Of a stretch of 6,024 bases of DNA, positions 1 through 5,994 are shown one piece after another. The DNA lies in NCBI GenBank assembly GCA_013042925.1, contig JABDPH010000099.1, positions 1-6,024 of the forward strand, written 5' to 3'. Made by a program: the position numbers and the translations under genes. This DNA comes from Eudoraea sp. (lineage in GTDB: Bacteria > Bacteroidota > Bacteroidia > Flavobacteriales > Flavobacteriaceae). Below the pieces are notes generated by a model that saw only the letters and a program-made list of their open reading frames with translations, searched no databases and had not been told where the DNA came from. Within the stretch, counting starts at the first letter, position 1. Each line of letters begins with the position of its first letter.

Positions 1-77
1 GATATATTTTCAGAAGCCGATTGACATCCAGACAAGAAAATAAATAAAATGCCAAGTAACAAAGCAGGTTTGAACAT
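1..77 (-). CDS. N-terminal fragment of a small lipoprotein, cut by the left edge
   Basis: An open frame starts at ATG 77-75 on the minus strand and stays open for 25 codons to the window edge. It begins MFKPALLLGILFIFLSGC, followed by QSASENI. This is a textbook lipoprotein signal: one Lys near the N-terminus, a hydrophobic core of about 11 residues, and the lipobox L-S-G-C with Cys18 as the lipidated residue. Export and membrane anchoring are therefore well supported; function is unknown because the mature domain is missing. An in-frame TGA lies 10 codons upstream with no other ATG between, so this start is the only reasonable one. The gene lies 89 nt downstream of folD on the same strand and could be read through from the ffh-folD transcript. 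No Shine-Dalgarno sequence is seen, which is normal for Bacteroidota. The residues after Cys (Q-S-A-S-E-N) are not strongly acidic, so nothing suggests surface export. Confidence 0.72.
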   Translation of the reverse strand, partial: MFKPALLLGILFIFLSGCQSASENI

Positions 78-84
78 AGTGATT

Positions 85-111
85 GAATTTGAGGGAAAAG
101 GTACTCAATTC
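85..111 (-). other. imperfect inverted repeat between folD and the edge lipoprotein
   Basis: On the minus strand GAATTGAG and CTCAAATTC can pair as an 8-bp stem with one bulged base around a 10-nt loop, ending 8 nt upstream of the lipoprotein ATG. No T-run follows, so it is not a convincing terminator. It could be a 5' leader hairpin or chance in AT-rich DNA. The rest of the 89-nt gap shows no clear promoter. Confidence 0.2.
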
Positions 112-166
112 CGGCAAATCATCAAATCTCGATGCATATTATTCAGGCCAATATAAAAAGATAGTT

Positions 167-1054
167 TTACTCCTCTTTTTGTGTTCGCCTTTTTCGTGCA
201 AGAAGTGTATTTTGCAAAAGCATAGCAATAGTCATTGGACCTACTCCACCGGGAACAGGTGTAATATAAGATGCTTTTTTACTAACCGCCTCAAAATCAA
301 CATCACCTGTTATGTAGTAGCCTCGCTCTTTACTTTCATCGGGTACTCTTGTAATTCCGACATCAATTATTACAGCTCCTTCACGTACCATATCTTCTGT
401 CAGAAAACCGGGTACTCCCAAGGCAGAAACTATAATATCTGCTTGCAGGGTTAAGGCTTTTATATCTTTGGTCCGGCTATGCGCTAAGGTTACTGTGGCA
501 TTGGCAAATTTGCCTTTCTGGCTAAGCAATATGCTAATAGGCCTGCCTACAATATGGCTGCGGCCAATAATAACGGCATGTTTGCCCTCTACCTGCACCT
601 TATACCTTCGTAATAATTCCATAATACCAAATGGGGTAGCAGGTATAAAAGATTCCATATCCAGGGCCATTTTCCCAAAATTTGCCGGATGGAAACCATC
701 TACATCTTTATCCGGATCTACTGCAAGTAAGACTTTTTGTTCATCAATGTGTTTAGGCAAAGGCAATTGCACTATATAACCATCTATTTCAGGGTCATTA
801 TTTAGTTCACTTACAAGCTTTAACAATTCTTCTTCTGATGTGTCTTCGGGTAAATGTTTAAGAGTAGATTCAAAACCAATGCGTTTACAGGAGCGCACTT
901 TACTTCCCACATAGGTAAGGCTGGCACCGTCGTTTCCAACAAGGACAGCAGCTAAATGAGGGACTTTCTCCCCTCGTGATTTTATCTCGCCTACCTCAGC
1001 GGCGATTTCATCTTTAATTTGATTTGCAATTTCTTTACCGTTGAGAAGGGTCAT
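167..1054 (-). CDS. folD: bifunctional methylene-tetrahydrofolate dehydrogenase / methenyl-tetrahydrofolate cyclohydrolase
   Basis: This cytosolic enzyme interconverts 5,10-methylene-THF and 10-formyl-THF in one-carbon metabolism, with NADP+ as the usual cofactor, and so supplies purine and formyl-Met-tRNA synthesis. The protein is 295 residues, the normal size for FolD. The N-terminal catalytic domain (about 1-120) has Y48-x3-K52, matching the conserved Tyr and catalytic Lys; the D91-G-Y-I-V-Q-L-P-L-P100 motif with Gln96; and D-K-D-V-D-G-F-H-P with Asp119. The Rossmann domain (about 122-283) has A-T-P-F-G (139-143), the signature G164-R-S-x-I-V-G-R-P172, and P266-V-P-G-G-V-G-P-M-T275. All key residues are present, so the gene should be active. 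The C-terminus has a short basic/acidic tail (R-K-R-R-T-Q-K-E-E). It starts 30 nt after the ffh stop on the same strand with no visible promoter in the gap, so co-transcription with ffh is likely. Confidence 0.98.
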   Translation of the reverse strand: MTLLNGKEIANQIKDEIAAEVGEIKSRGEKVPHLAAVLVGNDGASLTYVGSKVRSCKRIGFESTLKHLPEDTSEEELLKLVSELNNDPEIDGYIVQLPLPKHIDEQKVLLAVDPDKDVDGFHPANFGKMALDMESFIPATPFGIMELLRRYKVQVEGKHAVIIGRSHIVGRPISILLSQKGKFANATVTLAHSRTKDIKALTLQADIIVSALGVPGFLTEDMVREGAVIIDVGITRVPDESKERGYYITGDVDFEAVSKKASYITPVPGGVGPMTIAMLLQNTLLARKRRTQKEE

Positions 1055-1084
1055 TTAGTAACTAATTATTAGGTTTAAAAACTA

Positions 1085-2413
1085 TTATTTCATGTTCTGC
1101 ATCATCTGCATCATCTTTTTACCTCCGCCACCTTGCATCATTTTCATCATTTTGCTCATTTGATTAAATTGCTTTAGCAATTGATTTACTTCCTGTATAT
1201 TGCGTCCGCTACCTTTGGCGATTCTTTTTTTCCTGCTTGCATCCAGACTTGAAGGATTAGATCTTTCATCAGGAGTCATAGAGTGAATAATGGCTTCAAC
1301 ATGTTTAAATGCATCATCATCTATATCCATTCCCTTCAGGGCCTTACCTGCACCGGGTATCATCCCCATGAGATCCTTCATGCTGCCCATTTTCTTTATC
1401 TGCTGTATCTGTTTGAGAAAATCATCAAAGCCAAACTTATTTTTGGCAATTTTTTTCTGAATTTTTCGTGCTTCTACCTCATCAAATTGCTCCTGTGCGC
1501 GCTCTACAAGGGAAATGACATCTCCCATGCCAAGAATACGATCGGCCATTCGCGCCGGGTGAAAAACATCTATGGCATCCATCTTCTCACCTGTACCAAT
1601 AAATTTTATCGGTTTATCAACTACAGACTTTATGGAAATGGCTGCACCACCCCGGGTATCCCCGTCAAGTTTTGTTAGTATAACCCCATCAAAATTAAGT
1701 ACATCATTAAATGCCTTTGCCGTATTTACAGCATCCTGACCGGTCATAGAATCTACCACAAAAAGCGTTTCCTGCGGATTTACCGCATTGCGGATGTTGG
1801 CAATTTCAGTCATCATCTGCTCATCAACTGCCAAACGCCCTGCGGTATCAATGATCACTACATTGAAACCATTACTTTTGGCATAGGCCATACCGGCTTT
1901 TGCAAGGGCAACCGGATCTGAGTTCTCCTTATCAGAAAACACATCCACACCTATTTGCTCTCCAACAATATGTAACTGATCAATAGCCGCGGGTCTGTAG
2001 ACATCACAAGCTACCAATAAAGGATTTTTAGACTTTTTCTGTTTTAGATAATTTGCAAGTTTGCCAGAAAAAGTGGTTTTACCAGATCCCTGAAGACCAG
2101 ACATAAGTATAACAGAAGGATTACCGGAAAGATTAATCCCTTCTGCATCTCCACCCATTAATTGCGTAAGTTCATCCTTAACAATTTTGACCATCAGCTG
2201 GCCAGGTTGTAGGGTGGTCAAAACATTCTGACCCAGGGCTTTTTCTTTTACCCTGTTTGTAAATTCCTTGGCAATTTTAAAGTTAACATCAGCGTCAAGG
2301 AGGGCTCTTCTTACTTCTTTAGTAGTCTCGGCAACATTAATTTCCGTAATCTGTCCATGTCCTTTGAGGACATGTAATGCTTTATCCAGCTTATCACTTA
2401 AATTATCGAACAT
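1085..2413 (-). CDS. ffh: signal recognition particle protein Ffh (SRP54 GTPase)
   Basis: Ffh binds 4.5S RNA and the hydrophobic signal sequences of nascent membrane proteins, and docks them on the FtsY receptor in a GTP-dependent way. The 442-residue length is typical. The N domain is a helical bundle (about 1-95, including E-V-R-R-A-L-L-D-A-D-V-N). The G domain carries the P-loop G106-L-Q-G-S-G-K-T-T114, D137-V-Y-R-P-A-A143, the Walker B/G3 D189-T-A-G-R193, T247-K-L-D-G251 and the closing G273-T-G-E-K277. The Met-rich M domain (about 329-428) has the RNA-binding helix S393-R-K-K-R-I-A-K-G-S-G-R404, followed by L-L-K-Q-F-N-Q-M. The C-terminus is a Gly4 and Met-rich tail (M-M-x-M-M-Q), usual for bacterial Ffh. 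The start at 2413 gives the standard M-F-D-N-L-S N-terminus. It heads an apparent ffh-folD transcript, with a promoter-like element 25 nt upstream. Confidence 0.98.
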   Translation of the reverse strand: MFDNLSDKLDKALHVLKGHGQITEINVAETTKEVRRALLDADVNFKIAKEFTNRVKEKALGQNVLTTLQPGQLMVKIVKDELTQLMGGDAEGINLSGNPSVILMSGLQGSGKTTFSGKLANYLKQKKSKNPLLVACDVYRPAAIDQLHIVGEQIGVDVFSDKENSDPVALAKAGMAYAKSNGFNVVIIDTAGRLAVDEQMMTEIANIRNAVNPQETLFVVDSMTGQDAVNTAKAFNDVLNFDGVILTKLDGDTRGGAAISIKSVVDKPIKFIGTGEKMDAIDVFHPARMADRILGMGDVISLVERAQEQFDEVEARKIQKKIAKNKFGFDDFLKQIQQIKKMGSMKDLMGMIPGAGKALKGMDIDDDAFKHVEAIIHSMTPDERSNPSSLDASRKKRIAKGSGRNIQEVNQLLKQFNQMSKMMKMMQGGGGKKMMQMMQNMK

Positions 2414-2438
2414 CGTTTATGTCAATTATGGCGAAATG

Positions 2439-2446
2439 CAAATTTA
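2439..2446 (-). promoter_or_regulatory. candidate -7 promoter element for ffh-folD
   Basis: On the minus strand the sequence is TAAATTTG, an exact match to the Bacteroidota/Flavobacterium -7 consensus TAnnTTTG. It lies 25 nt upstream of the ffh ATG, which would give a leader of roughly 15-20 nt. No clear TTG/TTTG -33 box is seen about 20 nt further upstream, so the call rests on the -7 match and the position. Confidence 0.45.
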
Positions 2447-2485
2447 ATAATAACAATGGGATGATGGAAGGCTCTTGGAAGAAAT

Positions 2486-2527
2486 ATAAAAGAGAAAAGG
2501 GTAACTTCTTAAAGAAGCTACCCTTTT
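2486..2527 (-). terminator. intrinsic terminator after the repeat lipoprotein gene
   Basis: The arms 2495-2503 (AAAAGGGTA) and 2519-2527 (TACCCTTTT) are perfect complements, and the inner arms CTTCT (2505-2509) and AGAAG (2513-2517) continue the stem to a 3-nt loop. The one odd pair, 2504 with 2518, is A.C in plus-strand RNA but a G.U wobble in minus-strand RNA. The 15-bp stem is therefore unbroken only in the minus direction. There it is followed by CTCTTTTATATTT, so with the paired TTTT the 3' side is T-rich. It begins 44 nt past the lipoprotein stop and insulates ffh from that transcript. Confidence 0.85.
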
Positions 2528-2571
2528 CAGCAAAATAGGGGGCAAATAAGGTATTTTAAATATTTTTCCCG

Positions 2572-4356
2572 TTAAGGAGTTGTGGGTATCCTTTGAAAAA
2601 TAAGTGTACTCACTTTTTCCATGGTACCAGGATCATCACTAACATCCTTAAGTATTATTTTATTATCGGTGATTGAAACAAATTCCCAATCTTCAGTAAG
2701 CTCATCAAGAATATCTACTTCTCCAAAGTTCAGGTACACCTTAAGCTTACCATCACTATTTCTAAGTACTCTCCATAGACCCGGATAAGAAACACCCATA
2801 TCTGAAAGCGTAGTGTTGATTAAATGGTTAGCCAAGAAATTGAAGGTGTAACCCATATAATTTTCAGTTTCATCCATTTCACCGTCTACATATTCGGCTA
2901 CTATCCAATCACCGTCCATCATAAAGGTTCTGATCTCAGCAACATCGCCATCATTGGCATTATCATCACACACTCTTTGTAGAACTAGCTCGTAACCTAT
3001 CTCTTCAACTTTAAACTTTAATCTGTCATTTCTCAGGTCAGATAAAGGCCATTCAAAGTTAACTCCTGGTTCTGATCCCATAGTAATGGACATTACAAGT
3101 CTTCCTTGTTCGTTCATGGTAATTTCCCATGTTCCTTCAGAAGTGTTTTCACCGTTACCAAGTGTTACAATACCTTCCGGCAAAAAGTTAAACTCATAAC
3201 CTAATAGTCTGTCTATTTCTTCACCCTGGTTTTTTACCTTTTTTATAACCCAGCTACATTCTTTCAAGATCTCTCTTAAGGTATTGGGATCAGTATCGAA
3301 AAGATCACATACGCTATGCATTATAATTCTGTTACCACCTTCCGCGTAAAGCTTAATCTTACCTTCTCCAATTTCGTATACAAACCATTCAAGGTTAAAA
3401 TCTACCAATACATCAAATTCAAGATTAAGAAGTATTCCATGATCCGTTACTCGTGTGCTCCAACCACCCATTAGGCTGTTACCCATTCTATCTTTAACGG
3501 TTACACCACCATCTTCTGTAAAGTTCATTACATATTCAAAGTACTGATCTGACTGATTTACTTCATCTCTAATAACTTCATGAATCAACCATGGACATTC
3601 TACCAATAGATTTTCTAAACGTTCCTGAGTAAAATCGTCATCATTATAATCATCGTCATCATCCTCGTCACAAGCCTGTTTGGCCATTTCAATGGCATTA
3701 GCCAATTCAGCATTATTTCTAACTTCAATTTTTTCCCCATCATAAAGCTCCATGGCTACAGGGAAGTCAATCCCTATTAAGTCATTATCGTCCAGACCGG
3801 CAAAAAATGTTCTAAGATCTTTATCAGATTCTACAGTAACCGAACCTGTTTCAACCTCATTGATATCAAAAGTGTATATGGTAATGGGGTATACAAAATC
3901 TATACATTCTATATCATCATCTTCTCCACCTTCAACACATTCCGCAGCCAATTCGCGCAGGTCATCAATTCCGGCAATTTCAATTTCAGTAAAATCGGCA
4001 AGTGTGATAACAATAGGAAATATGATCTCAAGGAAATCCTCATCATCTGCCAATTCATCAAATATTTCTTCAATTAGGTGAAGCCCCTCTTTAGATTCAA
4101 TGGTAATTTCAACGCCATTTGCTCTGACGGAATATGGAAATTCAAGAGCAAAACAGCTGGCACCATCTACTATATTATCGAAAGAACCGTCATAGGAGGC
4201 GGTATTTTCAATAAGCTTAGCAGTAGAGGAACTCGCATTTATAGTTTGCTGTTCATCTGGTTGCGGTAATTCTTCAAATGCTTCCTGGCAGGCATTAAAA
4301 GAAAATGCCGCTACAAGAAGCAGAGTTTGTAATGAGTACTTAAAAAACTTTTTCAT
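2572..4356 (-). CDS. large acidic repeat-containing lipoprotein of unknown function
   Basis: I do not recognise this 594-residue protein as a named family member. Residues 1-23 form a lipoprotein signal (K2-K3, hydrophobic stretch 9-20, then F-N-A-C with Cys23). The -3 and -2 positions are loose, as in many Bacteroidota lipoproteins. Acidic residues soon after Cys (Q-E-A-F-E-E) resemble the surface-export signals of flavobacterial lipoproteins, so an outer-membrane location, perhaps facing outward, is plausible. The mature part has two modules. Residues 68-140 and 151-229 are Cys-bounded units, each made of two half-repeats beginning (F/Y)P (73, 113, 156, 198). An Asp-rich linker (230-241) follows. 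Residues about 247-350, 361-463 and 478-590 are three beta-rich repeats with W-(L/V/I)-I-x-x-(V/Y), (V/E/T)-x-N-F and a central G-x-W or G-L-W. The last pattern recalls lipocalin-like lipoprotein domains (inference). The protein is strongly acidic throughout. The gene is divergent from the ECF sigma gene and ends in its own terminator, so it is a single-gene unit and a candidate target of that sigma factor. Confidence 0.9.
   Translation of the reverse strand: MKKFFKYSLQTLLLVAAFSFNACQEAFEELPQPDEQQTINASSSTAKLIENTASYDGSFDNIVDGASCFALEFPYSVRANGVEITIESKEGLHLIEEIFDELADDEDFLEIIFPIVITLADFTEIEIAGIDDLRELAAECVEGGEDDDIECIDFVYPITIYTFDINEVETGSVTVESDKDLRTFFAGLDDNDLIGIDFPVAMELYDGEKIEVRNNAELANAIEMAKQACDEDDDDDYNDDDFTQERLENLLVECPWLIHEVIRDEVNQSDQYFEYVMNFTEDGGVTVKDRMGNSLMGGWSTRVTDHGILLNLEFDVLVDFNLEWFVYEIGEGKIKLYAEGGNRIIMHSVCDLFDTDPNTLREILKECSWVIKKVKNQGEEIDRLLGYEFNFLPEGIVTLGNGENTSEGTWEITMNEQGRLVMSITMGSEPGVNFEWPLSDLRNDRLKFKVEEIGYELVLQRVCDDNANDGDVAEIRTFMMDGDWIVAEYVDGEMDETENYMGYTFNFLANHLINTTLSDMGVSYPGLWRVLRNSDGKLKVYLNFGEVDILDELTEDWEFVSITDNKIILKDVSDDPGTMEKVSTLIFQRIPTTP
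2587..3618 (-). repeat. three tandem ~100-residue beta-rich repeats in the lipoprotein C-terminal half
   Basis: Protein residues about 247-350, 361-463 and 478-590 align by eye. Each opens with E-C-P-W-L-I, E-C-S-W-V-I or D-G-D-W-I-V. Each has an aromatic-rich strand (V-M-N-F, E-F-N-F, T-F-N-F), then G-G-W, G-T-W or G-L-W, then an L-x-(M/L/V) strand, and closes with M-H-S-V-C, L-Q-R-V-C or F-Q-R-I-P. Identity is low, so the duplications are old and the DNA itself is not obviously repetitive. The first two units are bounded by Cys (254/350 and 367/463) and the third lacks both. Confidence 0.75.
3670..4155 (-). repeat. two Cys-bounded units, four (F/Y)P half-repeats, in the lipoprotein N-terminal half
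   Basis: Protein residues 68-140 and 151-229 each start and end in Cys. Each holds two copies of a pattern: (F/Y)-P, alternating hydrophobic residues (a beta strand), a turn, then a second strand such as V-E-I-T-I, T-E-I-E-I, S-V-T-V or E-K-I-E-V, then an acidic helix with Leu. The FP or YP pairs lie at 73-74, 113-114, 156-157 and 198-199, a period of about 41 residues. The next 13 codons (3634-3672) form a GAT/GAC/GAA-type low-complexity stretch that encodes the Asp-rich linker. Confidence 0.72.
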
Positions 4357-4442
4357 AACGATTTGGATTTATTTGTTGTTCGTACAACTCTAAAACAATT
4401 ACATTTTAAAATACCCTACTCCATTTTTAATTTTTTTTAAAA

Positions 4443-4450
4443 TATCTTTG
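4443..4450 (+). promoter_or_regulatory. candidate -7 promoter element for the sigma/anti-sigma operon
   Basis: TATCTTTG matches the Bacteroidota -7 consensus TAnnTTTG exactly and ends 30 nt before the sigma ATG at 4481, giving a leader of roughly 20-25 nt. It is preceded by an A/T tract (4423-4442, mostly T) but has no clear -33 TTG. It lies in the 124-bp gap shared with the divergent lipoprotein gene, so one regulator could act on both. If it is read by the housekeeping sigma, the operon is not solely autoregulated. Confidence 0.5.
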
Positions 4451-4480
4451 GAACCGAACCAACGATAAGATCAAAAAATT

Positions 4481-4978
4481 ATGGACAATGTATGTGAGGA
4501 GGAAGTGTTTAGCAGCCTCTTCAAAACTAATTCCAAAACGGTTTTTAACTATATATATTATAAATTCGGAAACGAAGAGAAGGCCTATGATGTAGTACAG
4601 GAAGCTTTTGTTAAACTGTGGGAGAATTGCGCTAAAGTTAGTCCTGAAAAAGCGAAGTCCTATGTCTATACTGTGGCAAATAACCTTTATTTAAATGTGA
4701 TCAAAGCAGAGAAGGTACGTTTAAAGTATGCTAAAAAGTCAAATGACACTTCTTATGAATCACCGGAATTCTTGTTGGAAGAAAAAGAGTATAAGGAAAA
4801 ACTGGATAAGGCCTTAAATAGTCTTCCTGAAAATCAGAGAACCACTTTTTTGTTAAATAGAATTGATGGTAAAAAATATGCGGAAATTGCCGAGATGGAA
4901 GGGGTAAGTGTAAAAGCTATTGAAAAGCGAATGCATCTTGCCTTAAAAGCACTGAGAGAGCAAATAGAAGGGATTTAA
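4481..4978 (+). CDS. ECF-family RNA polymerase sigma-70 factor (FecI-like)
   Basis: This is an alternative sigma factor that directs RNA polymerase to a small set of promoters when freed from its anti-sigma partner. At 165 residues it has only the two domains of ECF sigmas. Region 2 (about 10-75) includes V-F-N-Y-I-Y-Y-K-F-G, the core-binding and -10 recognition stretch A-Y-D-V-V-Q-E-A-F-V-K-L-W (35-47), and Y-V-Y-T-V-A-N-N-L (61-69). Region 4 (about 108-160) includes L-P-E-N-Q-R-T-T-F-L-L (115-125) and the helix-turn-helix Y-A-E-I-A-E-M-E-G-V-S-V-K-A-I-E-K-R-M (133-151). There is no extra C-terminal domain. The start at 4481 gives the usual short acidic N-terminus, with only an A-rich leader and no Shine-Dalgarno. 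The fecR-type gene follows after 101 nt on the same strand, which identifies the likely anti-sigma factor. Which genes it controls is not shown by the sequence. Confidence 0.95.
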   Translation: MDNVCEEEVFSSLFKTNSKTVFNYIYYKFGNEEKAYDVVQEAFVKLWENCAKVSPEKAKSYVYTVANNLYLNVIKAEKVRLKYAKKSNDTSYESPEFLLEEKEYKEKLDKALNSLPENQRTTFLLNRIDGKKYAEIAEMEGVSVKAIEKRMHLALKALREQIEGI

Positions 4979-5079
4979 CTGAGATGTACAGGATTAGTCT
5001 CCAGATGTTTGAATTTTTTTTGATTGAGTGGTAGGGTTTTTTTAGAATTAATTGTTTTAATGTTATAAAGCTAGAAATC
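4979..5079 (+). other. 101-nt gap between sigma and anti-sigma genes with two T-runs
   Basis: The gap has two T-runs, of 8 (5014-5021) and 7 (5037-5043), but no stable hairpin before either, so it is not a convincing terminator. TTTG at 5008-5011 lies 20 nt before TAGGGTTT at 5032, a spacing like that of a Bacteroidota promoter, but the second box has two mismatches to TAnnTTTG. I see no ORF or Shine-Dalgarno sequence here. Confidence 0.3.
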
Positions 5080-5994
5080 ATGCAAGAAAATTACTTAGCA
5101 AAATGGCTGAATAATGAGCTCTCCGAGGAAGAACTCGCAGTATTTAAAAAATCTGCTGAGTATGCTTCTTATGAGAAGTTAATCGATATCAGCGGTACTT
5201 TACAAGCACCGGATTTTGATGTGGATAAGGCTTTGAATGATTTCAAAAACAATAAACCGCAGAAAGATGTTAAAGTAATTAAGATGAGTCCAATGCGTAA
5301 GATATTGCGTATTGCAGCTGCCATAGCAGTGATTTTTGTCGCATCTTATTTTTATATCTCTACTTTAGATGAATCTGTTTCTACTCAATATGCGGAACGT
5401 AGTGAAGTTATGCTTCCTGATAATTCGGGGATTATCTTAAATGCGGATTCCAGGATAACTTACAGTGAAAAAAATTGGGATAAAGAAAGAAAGATATCTC
5501 TTCAAGGGGAAGCATTCTTTAAGGTTGCCAAAGGACAAAAATTTACAGTCGCCACAAAAGACGGTTTAGTTACCGTATTGGGTACGCAGTTTAATGTTGA
5601 AAATAGAAAAGGATTTTTTGAGGTTACCTGTTATGAAGGCCTGGTGAGTGTTATGTTTAATGATCAGGAAACAAAACTTCCTGCCGGTAATTCTTTTATG
5701 GCCATTAACGGTAATGTATTGAAAACAGAAGCACCTGTAAAAACTATTCCTTCCTGGATGAGCAATGAAAGTACTTTTAAAAGTATTCCTTTGAAGTATG
5801 TCCTGAATGAGTTTGAAAGACAATACAATATTGAGGTAAAAACTCAAAATGTTAATCTTGAGCAATTATTTACCGGCTCTTTTAGCAACACAAACATAAA
5901 TTTGGCGTTACAGAGTATTAGTACTCCTTCTCAGATAAAGTATGAATTAGAAGGGAACAACGTGCTATTCTATGCCGAAAACGCGCCTAAATAG
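5080..5994 (+). CDS. FecR-family anti-sigma factor, inner-membrane
   Basis: FecR proteins hold their ECF sigma factor at the inner membrane and pass on a periplasmic signal from an outer-membrane receptor. The 304-residue protein has the full Bacteroidota layout. Residues 1-71 are cytosolic; Y5-L-A-K-W-L-N-N-E-L-S-E-E-E-L is the usual start of this sigma-binding segment. One transmembrane helix spans about 75-93, with basic residues (M-R-K-I-L-R) on the inner side. The periplasmic FecR domain (about 103-193) has V-M-L-P-D-N-S, L-N-A-D-S-R-I-T-Y, L-Q-G-E-A-F-F-K-V (141-149) and V-L-G-T-Q-F-N-V (166-173). A DUF4974-like C-terminal domain (about 232-300) has P-L-K-Y-V-L-N-E-F-E-R-Q-Y-N-I, F-T-G-S-F and a closing V-L-F-Y. 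It seems complete. The start at 5080 preserves the conserved N-terminus. Its last 23 nt overlap the next gene. The upstream sigma factor is its expected partner. Confidence 0.95.
   Translation: MQENYLAKWLNNELSEEELAVFKKSAEYASYEKLIDISGTLQAPDFDVDKALNDFKNNKPQKDVKVIKMSPMRKILRIAAAIAVIFVASYFYISTLDESVSTQYAERSEVMLPDNSGIILNADSRITYSEKNWDKERKISLQGEAFFKVAKGQKFTVATKDGLVTVLGTQFNVENRKGFFEVTCYEGLVSVMFNDQETKLPAGNSFMAINGNVLKTEAPVKTIPSWMSNESTFKSIPLKYVLNEFERQYNIEVKTQNVNLEQLFTGSFSNTNINLALQSISTPSQIKYELEGNNVLFYAENAPK

Noticed and set aside
83..454. Plus-strand open frame of 123 codons
   Set aside because: It lies antisense to the C-terminal half of folD, has a low-complexity Cys/Ser/Tyr-rich translation and no family features. 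It is a shadow of folD.
1062..1072. Palindrome CTAATTATTAG in the ffh-folD gap
   Set aside because: It is only 5 bp per arm in very AT-rich DNA, without a T-run or spacing suggestive of an operator, so chance is the best explanation.
3752..4081. Plus-strand open frame of 109 codons rich in Ser and Ile
   Set aside because: It is antisense to the N-terminal repeats of the lipoprotein. The Ser/Ile bias is what the reverse of Asp/Glu-rich codons gives.
4385..4392. TAGAGTTG upstream of the lipoprotein gene as a -7 promoter box
   Set aside because: It has one mismatch to TAnnTTTG at a conserved T and no -33 partner. It is mentioned as a possibility but is too weak to annotate as a promoter.
5008..5039. 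TTTG plus TAGGGTTT as a separate promoter for the fecR-type gene
   Set aside because: The 20-nt spacing is right but the -7 box has two mismatches. Co-transcription with the sigma gene is simpler.
5566..5865. Minus-strand open frame of 99 codons
   Set aside because: It is antisense to the FecR and DUF4974-like domains of a well-supported gene and its translation has no recognisable domain.
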